Shown piece after piece: positions 45,204 through 58,091 of a stretch of DNA of 64,000 nt. The position numbers and the translations under genes were made by a program. The stretch comes from Voacanga thouarsii (Eukaryota; Streptophyta; Magnoliopsida; Gentianales; Apocynaceae): the NCBI GenBank assembly GCA_026120185.1, contig JANUWF010001659.1:5952001-6016000 (forward strand), written 5' to 3'. The notes beneath the pieces were generated by a model. That model did not search any database. It was not told the DNA's origin and saw only the letters and a program-made list of their open reading frames with translations. Every line of letters starts with the position of its first letter. The stretch's first letter is position 1.

Positions 45204-46382
45204 GTGCTCAAAGTTAACACGTGGATGCTTGTAAATACAACAAACATTGGATGGCCTAGTTATAAGATAATTACATAGATAACTATTTTGTGCTAGTGAT
45301 AGAATCTCACTATAGCAAACGTGCAAGTATCTTTAGACTTGAGATCTCTAAGGTACTTTGTTTGTTGAGCACTGTACTTTGATTCCAGTCTTTAGAGCCA
45401 GATCGAGGGCCACCTATGAGACTGATATTGGGTACAATGTGAGGTAAATAAAAGTAGTTGAGAGGGTCAATAAAGGATTCACAACTCCTAATAGTAGGTG
45501 TGAATATCTTATAGCCACTTGTTAGAATTACTACTCGTGAAATCTTTGGCCAAGGTGATTGTGGATTGAAAACTGTTTCGATTGATACACATGTAGAGTA
45601 GTGGATTCTTAGTACAAGTACTCAAATATTCGGGCCAGAATTAATATATATTCTAGAGGGAATTGTTACTAATTCCGTAATCCAAACCGAATAAGATATA
45701 TTGTATGGTGAAAGAAATTTATTACATTGTAGTTTGTTATTGAAGGGTTCATATCAAGCCACTTAACTTTTTAGATTCTTGGGTGGTCATGGTATGTTGC
45801 TAGATAACGCTCATGATTTGCTGAATATAGGTTTATTAATTGATGAATGAATAAACCAATCCTGATTAGAATTAATAGGTTATTTCTAAATTGTTAATGA
45901 TTATTAATCTCAAAGACACTTGGATTAATTCATATTTTGCTACCAATTGACTGGGAAACCTAATAGGTCACATGCAATAGAGGATCATATACTCGAGGTG
46001 TTATTTAATAAAATTGTGGGGTTAATTGTGAGAACTAGAAGTTTTTTTAGCCAAATTATAATTAGTTATAATTTTTGGGCTAAATAGTAATTGTAAGAAC
46101 TTGTAGGTGCCAATTACAATTAAAGAATTCTAATTCTTTAATAATTCAGAAAGATATGTGATCAGCAGCTATTTTCTGGGATTTTTCCTTTAAAATAGGC
46201 CGTGGTTATTTGATCAAATTGAGACACATAGAAAAATTATTTTTCATGGGTTTTTGATACACACATTTTTCCGCTATCTCTCTTGTTTCTCTTCTGTACA
46301 CAAAAAATAACACTAACTATCAAGAGAGTCTTCTAGCAAGGACTCATTTTCTTGAGTCCGTTGTATGGATATTGTTAGTGCC
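45204..46382 (+). mobile_element. Truncated family B LTR (copy B3), cut by D2
   Basis: It aligns with B LTRs from the AAGTTAACACATGGATGCTTG block (~330 bases after their start) to about 100 bases before the D2-interrupted end. The 5' part is missing, and the 3' remainder is not present right of D2. It is more diverged than the other B copies. Confidence 0.82.
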
Positions 46383-48198
46383 TAAAGGCACGGAAAGCGA
46401 AAAAACATAGGGCACGCAGCGGAAGCGAACATAAAAAAAATTGAAAAAACACAACAGGGGGTTCCAGGACAAGGTTGGCGCCAGCTCTGGCTGCCCTAGC
46501 CGGCACCGGTTGTGCCCTATCCAAATCCCGAGATTTTAAAATTTTTACCTCTCCTTCTGGTTCTCAAAATTGGCTAGACCGGAACGTGCGAAACCGAGGT
46601 AGATACGCTGGTGGCCTCTGGTGCATTTCCTACAAGTCTCCTACTCTGCCTTTGCATGTATGTGAAAGCCGAACTCTCAGTCTTCCAATATATGGCCAGC
46701 CTAACTACTGTTTGGTGAACAACTAACAGGCTAGGGATTTTTTTTGGAGAGAGAGAGAAAGAGAGAGACACATGGCCTTTCACAAAGAAGAAGCCATCTC
46801 TAAGAATGTGTGTTCTGTAACAACGACATTGTTTCCAATCCTCCTGTTTAATCTAAATAAAACCCTAGGTTAAACTAGACTAGGCCATTGGACTCTTAGT
46901 TTAACATTTTGGGTTTAATTAATTATTCTAATTAGAACCAACCTAATGGCCCAATTAATAATTATTTTTCCAGTCCAAATAAACTAATCCAATTAATAAG
47001 CCTATATTAGTTTAGTCCTAGGTTAATCTTTAATTATTCAAACTGGGCCAAAGCCCTGAATAATTAATTAACCCACTAAACTAATTTAATTAATTCTCTC
47101 TCACCATGGACCTTTATTTTATTCTAGCCTAATAATTAAATCAGGCTACTTAAATAAAATAAATTCCATTTAATGTAATCAATTTCTTAGCCCGTATTTA
47201 ATTAGGACTCATGGTCTATACTAGGGACCAAAAGACATACTGCCTTGGCTACTAAAATGACTAAAATACCCTTTCCATATAAATAGCTATATTTTGCATT
47301 TTAAATATTTCATGATATCACCAGAAGGAAATATTGACGCCAAGGACAGTGCTGCATTAGCAAAGTCTCCGACCTATGGGTGTAATGACTAAAATACCCC
47401 TCTATACACCGTCGTACATTCAGAGAGGAAGAAGTGTACTAACACCTCTCTAAATGACATCTACCATCCTTAGGCCTCTAGTCCAATGATCCACAACTTC
47501 CTGGATTGCTTCCATTTTCCAAAGGAGCTACCCTAAAGCAAACATCCAAGTTATGTTTTCCAGCGCCCTGGATATTTTGATCATTCAGACAACCACAACG
47601 GGCGATATAATATAAAAACTATCTTGTAAAAGTTTGTCTTAACTAACTAGTCATGTATACTCAACATGCAAGTATATTGGCCCTACAATAGAACCTCAAC
47701 TGTAGTATATCAAAGTATATGTTTCCAGCTTCGCCAGACCACCAACTCATAGTTAAGTCATAGAGTACTAGTCTACACTGTAGCGGCAGTAGTGTAGGTT
47801 TCTCCCATATAGTACTTTTAGAAACCACTACTACATGTCATGTTCTATGTATTCGAAATATGCTTATGTCATGAAGTGAGTGGACTGCTCACTGGCTAAA
47901 GGTAAGCCATTCTCCATTTAAAGTTCACAACATAATAACTTAGACATGATGGGATTTCCATTCTTATCAATCGGTTAAGAACGAATATTTATGTGTCAAA
48001 TAACTCGTGATCCATACCTTGCTGTGAAAGACCTCCATTCACATGGAGCACTTACTTAAACACAATGGGTCTTTTCCAAATGTAATTGTGCGCAAATAAA
48101 ATTGTAAATTCACAAAAAATTTCTGAAAATAAATTCTTTTATTAAAACATTTGATTTTTACATTAGAAACCTAGTCTAAGAGGACATACATCCCAACA
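46383..48198 (-). repeat. D2 3' LTR
   Basis: Minus strand TGTTGGGATGTATGTCC at 48198 to GTGCCTTTA at 46383. It carries a GC-rich cassette (46460-46520, GGCGCCAGCTCTGGCTGCCC) near its end that the D1 LTRs lack. Confidence 0.92.
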
Positions 48199-48214
48199 AT
48201 CTCCCACTTGCACT

Positions 48215-48670
48215 CTAAGACTAAATAAGTCCATAGGTGCCCACCCTTATGGCGTCTAAGTGTCTCTTGAAGACTCTCTTAGTCAAAGGCTTGGTGAATG
48301 GATCTGCTAGATTGTTCTCAAAGGTAATCTATTCCACAACGACTTCCCGTCTTTGGATGAAATCCCGGATCAGGTGGTACTTCCTCTCGATGTGCTTCCC
48401 ATTCTTGTGGTTCCAAGGTTCTTTGGATTGCGATACTGCTCCAGTGTTGTCACAATATATGACAATCGGCCTGTCCATATGTGGCATGACTCTAAGTTTT
48501 GAAAGGAACTTCCAGAGGTAGACTGCTTCCTTGGATGCCTCCAAAGCTGCCACATACTCAGTTTCCATGGTTGAGTCAGCAATGCAAGATTGCTTAATAC
48601 TCCTCCATGAAATAGCTCATCCAGACAAGGTGAAGATATATCCACTAGTGGATTTTCTCTCATTCTTATC
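48215..48670 (-). pseudogene. D2 RNase H remnant
   Basis: Frame 48568-48329: METEYVAALEASKEAVYLWK, PIVIYCDNTGAVSQSKEP and KNGKHIERKYHLIRDFIQRR, the nearly intact copia RNase H C-terminal half, including the CDN active-site segment. The end (LTKPL-like) lies near 48290-48250. Confidence 0.9.
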
Positions 48671-49760
48671 TATCTAGAAGTCTGAGGCTGTGTATCCTAT
48701 AGGAACCAAGTCATTAGCCCTGTAAACAAGTATATAATCTCTCGTTCCCTTGAGGTACTTGAGTATATGCTTTACAGCTTGCAAATGAACCTGCCCAGGA
48801 TTTAACTGATATCTACTAACCAAGCATATAGTAAAGTAGATATCTAGCCTAGTACACAGCATGGCGTACATGAGACTTCCCACAGCCGAAGCGTAGGGAA
48901 TCCTACTCATCCTGTCCTTTTTTTCTTGAGACATAGGACAGTCCCTTGAAAAAAATGACAACCCATGTCTACAAGAGATTAGAGCTCCTTTACATGAGTC
49001 CATGCTGTACCTGGCCAGCATCTTGTCAATGTATGCCGCTTGGGATAATCCTAACATTCTCTACTTCCTATTTCTAAGAAGTCTAATCTCGAGAATGTAG
49101 CTAGCTTCTCCCAAGTCCTTCATATTGAATTAAGTAGATAGCTAAACCTTTGTAGATGACAATGACCCTACATCATTTCTAATGAGTCGAATGTCATCTA
49201 CATACAAGACAAGAAAAATCACATTAATGCCTTCAAGTTTCCTGTTAACGCATGGTTCATCCTCATTTTAAATAAAACAATAAGATTTTACAGTTTCATC
49301 AAAATGAATGTTCCATACTCTCGATGCCTGCTTAAGACCATAAATGGACTTCTTAAGCTTACAAACCATATACTCTTGGCCTTTAGCAATAAAGCCTTCC
49401 AGTTGGGACATATAGATATCTTCACTAAGATGGCTATTTAAAAATGCCATCTTGACATCCATTTGCCATATTTCGTAGTCATAATAACATGCGATGGCAA
49501 GGAGGATACGGATGGACTTAAGCATAGCTACCAGGGAAAAGGTTTCCTCACAAACAATTCCCTCTTTCTGAGTATACTCTTTCGCCACAAGCCTAACTTT
49601 GAAGGTTTCTACCTTCCCATCTACTCCTTTCTTTCTCTTGTATACCCACTTAAACCCTACGGGTTTTATCCCTTCAAGTGAAGCTACAAAATCCCAAACT
49701 TGATTGAGATACATAAACTCAATCTCGACTTTCATTGCTTCATGCAATAGATTTATATCG
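48671..49760 (-). pseudogene. D2 reverse transcriptase remnant
   Basis: Frame 49747-49268 is open for 159 codons (HEAMKVEIEFMYLNQVWDFV, GFKWVYKRKKGVDGKVETFK, QMDVKMAFLNSHLSEDIYMS). The catalytic box near 49215-49180 reads LVLYVDDIRLIRN: YVDD intact but flanked by changes. MLGLSQAAYIDKMLARYSMD (49057-48998) and PYASAVGSLMYAMLCTRLDI follow. Two frameshifts separate the pieces. Confidence 0.92.
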
Positions 49761-49849
49761 GTATCAGCAATAGCCTCCTCGTATCTTGTGGGGTCTTGTT
49801 CTTGATGGTCGAAGACCAGCTTGAAAGCTTCTCTAGAACCCTAGACACT

Positions 49850-50720
49850 CTCCCACTATGACATGGCTCCATATGTATAGGCTCTTAAGGCTGTGCCTCT
49901 TCTTGTTCCACAATCGAGTTAGAAGAAATTACTTCTGAAGATATCTTCTCCTCCAGTTCCAACCTAGTTGAACCTTTTGTGGAAGTACTTTGATCATCCT
50001 CTAAGTATCTAGCATTGGTAATAACCATTACCTTTTGCTCCTTAGGATGATAAAAGTAACCACCCTTTGTCTCTTTTGGATACCCAATAAAATAGTATAA
50101 TTCTGATCTTGGTTCGAACTTGTCTCTCTTAACCAGTACATAAGCTGGATAATCCCATATCCTGAGATTATTCAGACTTAGCTTACGCCCAATCCACATC
50201 TCATAGGGAGTCCTAGGTACTAATTTGGAAGGCAGCAAGTTCAAAATATATGCTGCTGTTTCCAGGGCATATCCCAAAAAGACACTGGAAAAGTAGCATA
50301 AGACATCATGCTTCTGACCATTTCCATCAATGTCATGTTCCTTCTCTGAGCTGCTCCGTTCTACTGGGGTGCCCCTAGCACAGAGAGCTAGGATACTATC
50401 CCATGATGAACCATATAGTCCTTGAATTCACTGATGAGGTACTCTCTACCATGATCCGATTGTAAGGTCTTGATCAATTTATCTGTCCGATTCTCCACTT
50501 CAGCCTTAAACTCTTTGAACTTGTCAAAAGAGTTAGACTTGCGTCTCATTAGGTAAACGTAACCAAACCTTGTATAATCATTCGTGAAAGTGATAAAGTA
50601 CCAAAAACCTCCTCTAGCTAGTGTAGATAGGGGACCACACACATCAGTGTAAACAAGACTTAATACCTCATTGGCTATATCCGCCTTATGGGCAAATGAC
50701 CTTTTGGTCATCTTTCCTAT
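49850..50720 (-). pseudogene. D2 integrase remnant, catalytic Glu replaced by Gln
   Basis: Frame 50711-50388 has TDVCGPLSTLARGGFWYFIT and LQSDHGREYLISEFKDYM, both catalytic Asp present. In the next frame, near 50375-50320, the third site reads NGAAQRRNMTLMEMV, Gln in place of Glu. The C-terminus (GYALETAAYILNLLPSKLVP, DKFEPRSELYYFIGYPKETK) is open from 50277 to 49885. Confidence 0.92.
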
Positions 50721-51270
50721 AAGCAGGATTCACATTGAGGCCAATTTTCCAATCTCAATAAGACCAAGGGCCCATCATAGATCAACCTCTGAATCCTGGC
50801 TGAGTTGATATGAACAAACCTTAGATGCCAAAGATAAGAATCATTGACATTGGTCTTTCTCTTCTTTGTTAAAGGTTCAGATCAAGCGTTATTTAATTGA
50901 TTCCCATACATGTGCCCAGTACATAAAATTTCTCTATCTCTACTGATAGAAATACCATAATGGAAAGATACAGAATATTCTTGATTTATTAGTTTCGCAA
51001 CTGAAATCAAATTCTGTCGAAATCTAGGTACATATAAAATATCTTTCAAAACCACTATTCTATTACAATCAAATACAAGATCCAGCTCTCCCACTACAAG
51101 GGCCCAAACTTGTACTCCATTTCCCACACGTAGTCCATGTTCACCCTTATAAAGTCTTCTAATCTTTCTAAACCCCTGTAAGGAGTTACAGATGTGATTA
51201 GTGGCTCTTGAATCAACAATCCAAGTAGAAGATGATCCAACCATTGATAAAGACTGCAGATAGAAAATAT
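50721..51270 (-). pseudogene. D2 protease and GAG-pre-integrase remnant
   Basis: Frame 51244-50882: STWIVDSRATNHICNSLQGF is the copia protease site with Gly replaced by Arg. Then come GNGVQVWALVVGELDLVFDC and FRQNLISVAKLINQEYSVSF. The pre-integrase part (near 50840-50730) contains HLRFVHINSARIQRL-like residues in broken frames. Confidence 0.88.
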
Positions 51271-52089
51271 TACATGTGGGGTTTTTTTTTTTTGCTTGAA
51301 GATCTGGACACTCCTTTTTCCAGTATCCCTACAGTCCACACTTGAAGCACTTGCCATTGGGTTTATCTTTGGGCTGGGTCTTGGGCTGGCCCACTACGTT
51401 CCCCTTCTTCTTCTTGAACTTCCTAGGCTTGGGCCCAGTTCTAGAAGATGAAGCCTTAGCAATCATAGTCTTAGATTGTGGCTTCACGACCTTCTCCGCA
51501 ATCTAGAGCTCCTTCATCAACTCAGTTAAACCCATGTTCAACTTGTTCATGTTATAGTTCAACTTGAACTGAGTAAAGGAATCTGGTAGAGATTCGAGAA
51601 CCATATCCACTTGGCTCTCGGAGTCAATGACAGCCCCTAAGATTTCTGCCTCCTAGAAAGCAGCAATCATCTAGATCATATGCTCTCTGACTGATGCTCC
51701 CTTAGCAATCTTAGTGTTAATGATAGTTCGAAGAGCCTCCTACCTTGCGGGCCAGCTCTTATTCGTGAACATCTTAGCTAATGATTGAGTTATGTCATAC
51801 GCAGTGGTCATGTACTCATGTACTCATGTTTGTATTGTAGCACATTATACATGGAGGCCAACATGTAACAACGAGCCATCTTGTCGATCTTTTTCCATGC
51901 CTTCTCAGCCTCACACTCCTCGACAGTAGAACCCTCCTCAATAACAGGGTAGGTTTCGTAAAGGACATACTTATACTCTTCCGCTGTGAGTATTATGTCT
52001 AGGTTCCTTTTTCAGTCCACATAGTTTGGTCCTATTAGCTTATTCTCTCAGAGAATAACGGCCAATGGACTAAAAGAACCACCCACCAT
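51271..52089 (-). pseudogene. D2 copia gag remnant
   Basis: Start codon at 52089 (MVGGSFSPLAVIL, stop, ENKLIGPNYVD). Then KRNLDIILTAEEYKYVLYET and ARCYMLASMYNVLQ. A zinc knuckle near 51350-51300 reads KCFKCGL, stop, GYWKKECPDL, with Tyr for His. A TGG-to-stop change at the conserved Trp of the gag start is shared with D1. Confidence 0.87.
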
Positions 52090-53740
52090 TTTTAAAAAAT
52101 TGAAAAATAAAAGAAAAAAGATTTAGTTTGTGAAAACAAAACAAATTTGTGCACTTTATCCTTGTTATCAAAACTGATAATAATCAATTTAGGTCTTAGG
52201 AAAACTAACATTGCTTCGTGGGAAGATTAACAGTTTCTTAAACTAAGTGTGTTAACCACCACAAATTTACTTCCCTTCTAGGTAATGATCTAGAAGATAA
52301 CTCCATCGAGGGGATGGGCATTTCCTCTCATTTCCAATGGACATACCTCGCACTATGACCTCCAAGGAAGGGCTGGCCGATCATAGTACGTGCCTCGAAT
52401 TATTAATTACATCCCTCCATTATATCTTAATCCTTGTGGTATCCCCACCCTATACGGGTTCACTCTTAGGGTGACGTGAGGGGACCCACGATCTCTAATG
52501 AGGATCGTGATGGAAGCCATGGGGATGTTGTAACCCCTCTCCCACTTAGTCTTTTAAGACAAGGGTTTTCTGAAAAATATCCTTTTGAAAATTTCCATTA
52601 AGTTTTCCCTTAACTCAAAAATAAAACGTCTAAGTCCATAAAAATTTCTATGTCAAGGCTTATATCCTTTGAGAGTTTTTCCCATGGACTAATTTTATTT
52701 AAGTTAAAAATTTAATGGTTTCAAAAATTTTCCAATTAAAACTTTCTAGAGACTTTGGTCTCAAATTTATTTGACAAAACAATTTTTCTTGTGCCAAACT
52801 AAAACAAAATGGCTTTCTATTTTAACCTTACAAAAATATCTAAATCCAATATATTTTCTCTGTCAATGATTAAATCATTTGAGAAAATATGTAAGGATTA
52901 ATTTTTGTTCAAGTTAAAATAACCATTTAATTTGTAGAAAAAAGTTTTCCTTGTAAAAAACATTCCCAAAGACTTTGGTCTTTGAGAAAACGTGCACATA
53001 GGTACTAAAAATAAATAGCATGCTAGAAAACAATAGACATTTTTATGCTCTTCTATTTTTAAACCTAAGTGCCTAGATAATAGAATTAAACACATTAATT
53101 AATTAATTAATGGTCTTGTTTAATCTTAAAATCCCTTACTAATATTTTTCATGCAAAAATATTCCTTGAATATTAACTATTAAAAAATATTAACTTCGCC
53201 TGGTATGGACCTAAAAAAAAAAAAGAAAATGAAAGAAAAATTACAAGAAAAAAATAAAAAATTTCTCCTTAGTCCACTGCATCCCAACACTGGATCACGC
53301 ACCTATCTGCACTGTGGTCCACTACACCCACCGCACAGAACCAGGACCCACAAGAAACCAGCACTCGAACTAGCCTTCTAGGCCCAAGCCGGTGCCGGTT
53401 CCGATCTGGATGCCTGATCCTGCAGTTTTTTTCTATGAATTTCCCCTGTTTTTCTGCACAGCTTCCGGCTTCAATGGCTCTCCAATTTCAAACCAAATAC
53501 AATGAAATCAACCAAAACCAACAATCGCCTTTACCCATAAACATTGGGCTTACACGATTTGCTAAGAAAAACAGTAAATTATAAATCTCCTATACCTCCA
53601 CCCGCGAGGTTTAACATAGAATCTATTCATACCATAAACAGCGAAGGATCACATTTTCAATCACACATATGTGTCCAGTTTTATTCATCTAGATGCATGC
53701 TCCTTATATTTTCACAAAACCTTCAAGCATTGATACCAAT
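52090..53740 (-). other. D2 leader and primer site
   Basis: Primer site 53740-53727 (minus strand ATTGGTATCAATGC). The leader of ~1.65 kb has a GC-rich segment (53330-53430, with CCGGTGCCGGTTCC at 53389-53402) and the block conserved with C1 and D1 (52200-52560). An AAAAGAAAATG-type A-rich run lies at 53210-53260. Confidence 0.75.
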
Positions 53741-54107
53741 TGAAGGTATAGAAAACTGAAAACACAGGGCACGCAACGGAAGAGAAGATAAAAAACTAGA
53801 AAAACAAAGAACAGGGGAACACCAGGGCAGAGCTAGCGCCGACTCCTGCAGCCCTAGCTAACGCCGGTTAGACTCTGTTCGGACTCCGAGGTTAAAATTT
53901 TTTTTACCTCTTTTCCTCATTCTAAGAGTTGGCTGGACCGGAACATGCTCAACCGGGGTAGGTGTGCAGGTGGAAACCTCTGGTATGATTCTTGCAAGTC
54001 TACTACGCTGTCTTTGCATGTAGGTGAACTCCAAACCCTCGATCTTCCAGTATATAACCTGCCTAAATCCATTTGGTGAACAACTACAGATTAAGGAACC
54101 TTTTTTC

Positions 54108-54168
<61 letters not shown>

Positions 54169-55297
54169 GTCTGACTTTTCACAGAGAAGAAGCCGTCTCA
54201 GAGAGTGTATGTTCTTCCAACAACATTGTTTCCAATCCTCCTGTTTAACCTAAATAAAACCCTAGGTTAAACTGGATTGGGCCATTGGACTCTTAGTTTA
54301 ACATTTTAGGTTTAATTAATTATTCTAATTAGAACCAACCTAATGGCCCATTAATAATTAATTTTCTAGCCTAAATAAACTAGTCCAATTAATAAGCCTA
54401 TGTTAGTTTAATCCCAAGTTAATCTTTAATTATTCAAACTGGGCCAAAGCCCTGAAGAATTAATTAACCCACTAAAACAACTTTATTAATTCTCTCTCCA
54501 TGGACCTTTATTTTATTCTAGCCTAATAATTAAATCAAGTTACTTAAATAAAATAAATTTTATTTAATTTAAGATCAATTCCTTAGCCCTTATTTAAATA
54601 GGATTCAGGGTTTATACTGGGGACCAAAAGACACACCACTTTGGCTACTAAAATGACCAAAATACCCTTGCCATATAAATAGATGTATTTTGCATTTTAA
54701 ATATTTTCTAACATCACCATAAGAAAAAATTGACCCCAAAGACAGTGCTGCGTTAGCAAAGTCTCCGACCTACAGGTGTAATGACTAAAATACCATTCTA
54801 TACATCACCGTATATTCAGAGAGGAAGAAGTGTACTAACACCTCTCTAAATGACATCTAACATCCTTAGGCCTCTAGTCTAATGATCCATGACTTCCTAG
54901 ATTCTTTCCGCTTTCCAAGAGAGCTACCCTAAAGCAAACATCCAAGTCATGTTTCTCAGGGCCCTAGATATTTAGATTATTCAGATAACCACAAAGGGCA
55001 ATATAGTATAGAAACTATCTTGTACAAGCTTGTCTTAACTAACTAATCACACATACCCAACATGTAAGTATATTGGCACTATGATAGAACCTCAACTATA
55101 GCATATCAAAGTATATGCTTCCAGCTTCATCAGACCACCAACTTATACTCAAGTCATAGAGTACTAGTCCACGTTGTAGTGGTAGCAGTCTATGTTTCTA
55201 CCATATAGTACTTTTAGAAACCACTACTACAGGTCCTATTCTACGTATTTGAAATACACTTATGTCATGAAGTGAGTGGACTACTCACTAGCTAAAA
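53741..55297 (-). repeat. D2 5' LTR, truncated
   Basis: It matches the D2 3' LTR base for base over most of its length, including the GC-rich cassette (53820-53880). It ends at CTAAAAG near 55297 where the 3' copy continues CTAAAGGTAAGCC. Confidence 0.9.
54110..54167. repeat. (GA)n microsatellite in D2 5' LTR
   Basis: About 29 uninterrupted GA units. The D2 3' LTR has only a short, interrupted run here (46747-46769). The translated RERERE frame is meaningless. Confidence 0.95.
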
Positions 55298-56226
55298 GAG
55301 TAGCTCTCACCAATCCCCAATCAAACAACACACAATTTACATTATTTAAACTCAAATAATAGATATTGAAAGCATAAATACACTTATCAATTCTTTTTAA
55401 CACATAATATATTCAATTTCTCGAAGTCATAATACAATAGCTACATAGAAAACATAGTCTAGCTAATATGTAAAAGTTTACTATAATCACTTTATCTAAT
55501 GCATATATTTTTTACAAATGGAGTTCAAATAGTATGTAATTATGGTTCAAACATGCTCAACAAATTCATTTGTGTAAATATAAGGTATGATCACATTATC
55601 CAAATACAATGCAAAGAATAGATATTATATAGTAACTTAATACAATTATACAATCACATCAGAACCAAAGTACGGAACTAACCACTCTATAACCTTCCTA
55701 AGTCAATATAATATCAATTTAAATCAATATAATGGTAATTGAATGGCTGAAAAATAGTTTTATCTTTAAAATATCAAATCAGTGTTTTGATCATAAACAT
55801 GGCAAAACAGGGGCCTTATTTGTGCATTTAGTTCACTAAGAATACTACTCAAACCAACATGAAAAATTCAAGTGTGCATCTACAATATGTATAGAAGTTA
55901 CAATACAACTTTCAATGCAATCTGAGGTATCTAACTACGCCAATTATTTGCTTAAAATCATAGACACACAAAAGGTAGAGCACTAGGTTGGAGATGGACA
56001 AAATTATGGGCAAAATTCTCTTAAAATATTATAATTTATTATATAAAAATTCTAGTTTCAAATTTAAAATAAAAAAAAAAGTTAAATTGGAGGTTTAAAG
56101 TCACAGAAAAATCAGCCTAGGTAGACCGCTAGGTTGAATTTTAAGTTGGATTATCCGCAGATAATTAGACTAGATTTTTTATTCTGGATCATTATATTGT
56201 GTGAATTTGTGCTTGGTTTAGGATGG
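55298..56226. other. Unassigned AT-rich DNA
   Basis: No open frame, repeat end or retrotransposon motif is recognised. It could be remains of gypsy F's LTR or older intergenic DNA. Confidence 0.4.
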
Positions 56227-58086
56227 TGATGAGTGCTCATTATGCATATATTTTCTATTCTATTTGTGCTTTAATTAGTTTACAATCTTATTCAAATCAC
56301 TACTCATCACACCCTTTTCACCTTGTTTTTGTTTCGGAATTAAAAAATATTAATTGGAGATGGACAAAGATGAACAAGAATGGAAATGAGCAAATATGCA
56401 AGAATTGGATTGAACCTCACTGGGCTGCCTAGATGCTGCTTTTAGTGTCTTGGACCTGAGAGCTGGCCGCCTAAAGAAATGGAAGAGGTTCCATGATGAG
56501 TGCTCATCGTCCAAGAATTTTTCACGATATTTGTGCTTTAATTGAGTTGAAATCTTTCTCAAATCACTGTCCCACCACTCTATTTTTATCTTTTTAGGAA
56601 TTAAAAAAAATACCAATTGGAGATTAAAAAGGATGGAAATGAAGAAGAAAATTAACAAAATTGAAGAGTTTGATAGAATGCTAGCAGCCCAAGCTCTTGG
56701 ACTTCCCTGGGCTGCACGTTTTTAGTTTCGTGGATAGAAAAGTGGCGACCTAGGGACATGGAAGTTCCTTAGGCCCTCCTAGAGCCTTTCTTTTGCCAAG
56801 ATTACCAAGGACCTAGTGCCCCAGGAGTGTGGTAATAGCCTAGGAAAGTTCCGCGTTGCTAGGTCGCCTCCTCCCTAGAACAAATGGCGGCCCAAGCTTC
56901 TTAGATCCCCTTGGGCCACCCACATTCAGTAAAATAGCATTATTCTAGCAATTTTGAGAGAGTTTCAATGTTTTGAGTATAAATACACCTTTATAGCCTC
57001 AAATTAATGCGGAGACATTTTTTGGAGACATTAAAACACCTTGGATTGTATTCAAGAAGCCTAGTGCTTGAGAGTTTTCACATACAAGAAAGAGGAACAC
57101 CAAGCGATTCAACTAAGAAGAAGAGGAGATTGCAAGTAGATCTCAAGAATGAGGAAGAAATGGCTTGTCTATGAGTATTTCCTTACCTTTTCTTTATAAT
57201 CTTACTTTACAATTTTTGTGCTAAACTTTGATTTTTAATTGTAATGAAGGGTTGTATGCTATTTTATGCTTTGAGTTGATGTACTTTGCTTGGAACCGTG
57301 ATTTTTATTCTATGGTATTTAGTTATCTGTGTTTATTATGTTTTTTTGTTTGAGTTGGGTTTTGATTGGATTTCTTCAATTACTTGTTCCACCATAATGA
57401 TTTCAAAAGATCGGGCTAAGGCTAGAACACTCACTTGACTGATTTAATAGTTGTCATCTTTAATTAAACCAAGAGGGAGGTTTTGGCTTAAGGCTAAAAC
57501 ACCAAAGGGCTTAAAACATTTTCTAGAGATAGGGATATTGTGACTTCTAGATGATTTGGGTTTGTGAGCGGCAATTGATGCCACCTTGGCCTTAGTTAAT
57601 TAGGTGAAGATATTAATTAGTTGGGACTAAGAATTAGGAATCTCATAACTAGAGAGAGTGTGAGATTGATTTTTAACTCACACTAGTGCGTAGAGATAAA
57701 ATTTAGGGATCCAAGAGGTACTTATCTTTTAGGCATTAAATAGGGGAATCCTTTTATTACATGGCCTTTATCTCTTTCAAAGTTCTTGATGAACTTTTGA
57801 CCCTTTCTTGTGTAAGAACTTAATATGTCTCCTATTGTAGTTAGTTAGTTGTACTTCACATTTTTATTTGGCTAAATAATGAGAAAAGAATGACGTAGGG
57901 GTAATTGCCATATTCCCTAAGGTTTTTCGATACTTGCTAATGATATCTGTATTACATAATAGGTGGTGCACTTGCATATATGCGAGTATTGTTTGAATTG
58001 ACTTGGCATTTTTAATTTTATAAACTTGTGTGACTGTGGGGCGTTGTTGATTTTTTTTTTTCTATATACAGACAATGCACACAACA
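56227..58086 (+). repeat. Element G putative 5' LTR with internal ~267-bp duplication
   Basis: TGATGAGTGCTCAT occurs at 56227 and 56494. After each follow TATTTGTGCTTTAATT, TCTCAAATCACT-type, CCACCAC/TCACACC, GGAATTAAAAAA-AT and AATTGGAGAT in the same order. GGCC- and GGGCTGC-rich blocks lie at 56420-56480 and 56690-56930. AGTATAAATACACC near 56977 is a good TATA region. Confidence 0.65.
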
Positions 58087-58091
58087 AGTTT

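Larger units (their letters stand above)
46383..55297 (-). mobile_element. Copia element D2 (minus strand), 5' LTR truncated
   Basis: Read leftward: truncated 5' LTR (55297-53741), primer site, leader, gag, protease, integrase, reverse transcriptase, RNase H, 3' LTR (48198-46383). Same family as D1. D2 lies in the B3 LTR; GTGCC (46378-46382) precedes it, but the matching copy is gone because about 290 bases of the 5' LTR and everything beyond were lost at 55297. Confidence 0.92.

Noticed and set aside
54024..54248. Frame encoding a long Arg-Glu repeat
   Set aside because: Translation of the (GA)n microsatellite.
45204..55297. D2 inserted in an intact B LTR with both sides present
   Set aside because: Sequence right of 55297 does not match the missing B LTR end, so the right boundary is a later deletion, not an insertion junction.
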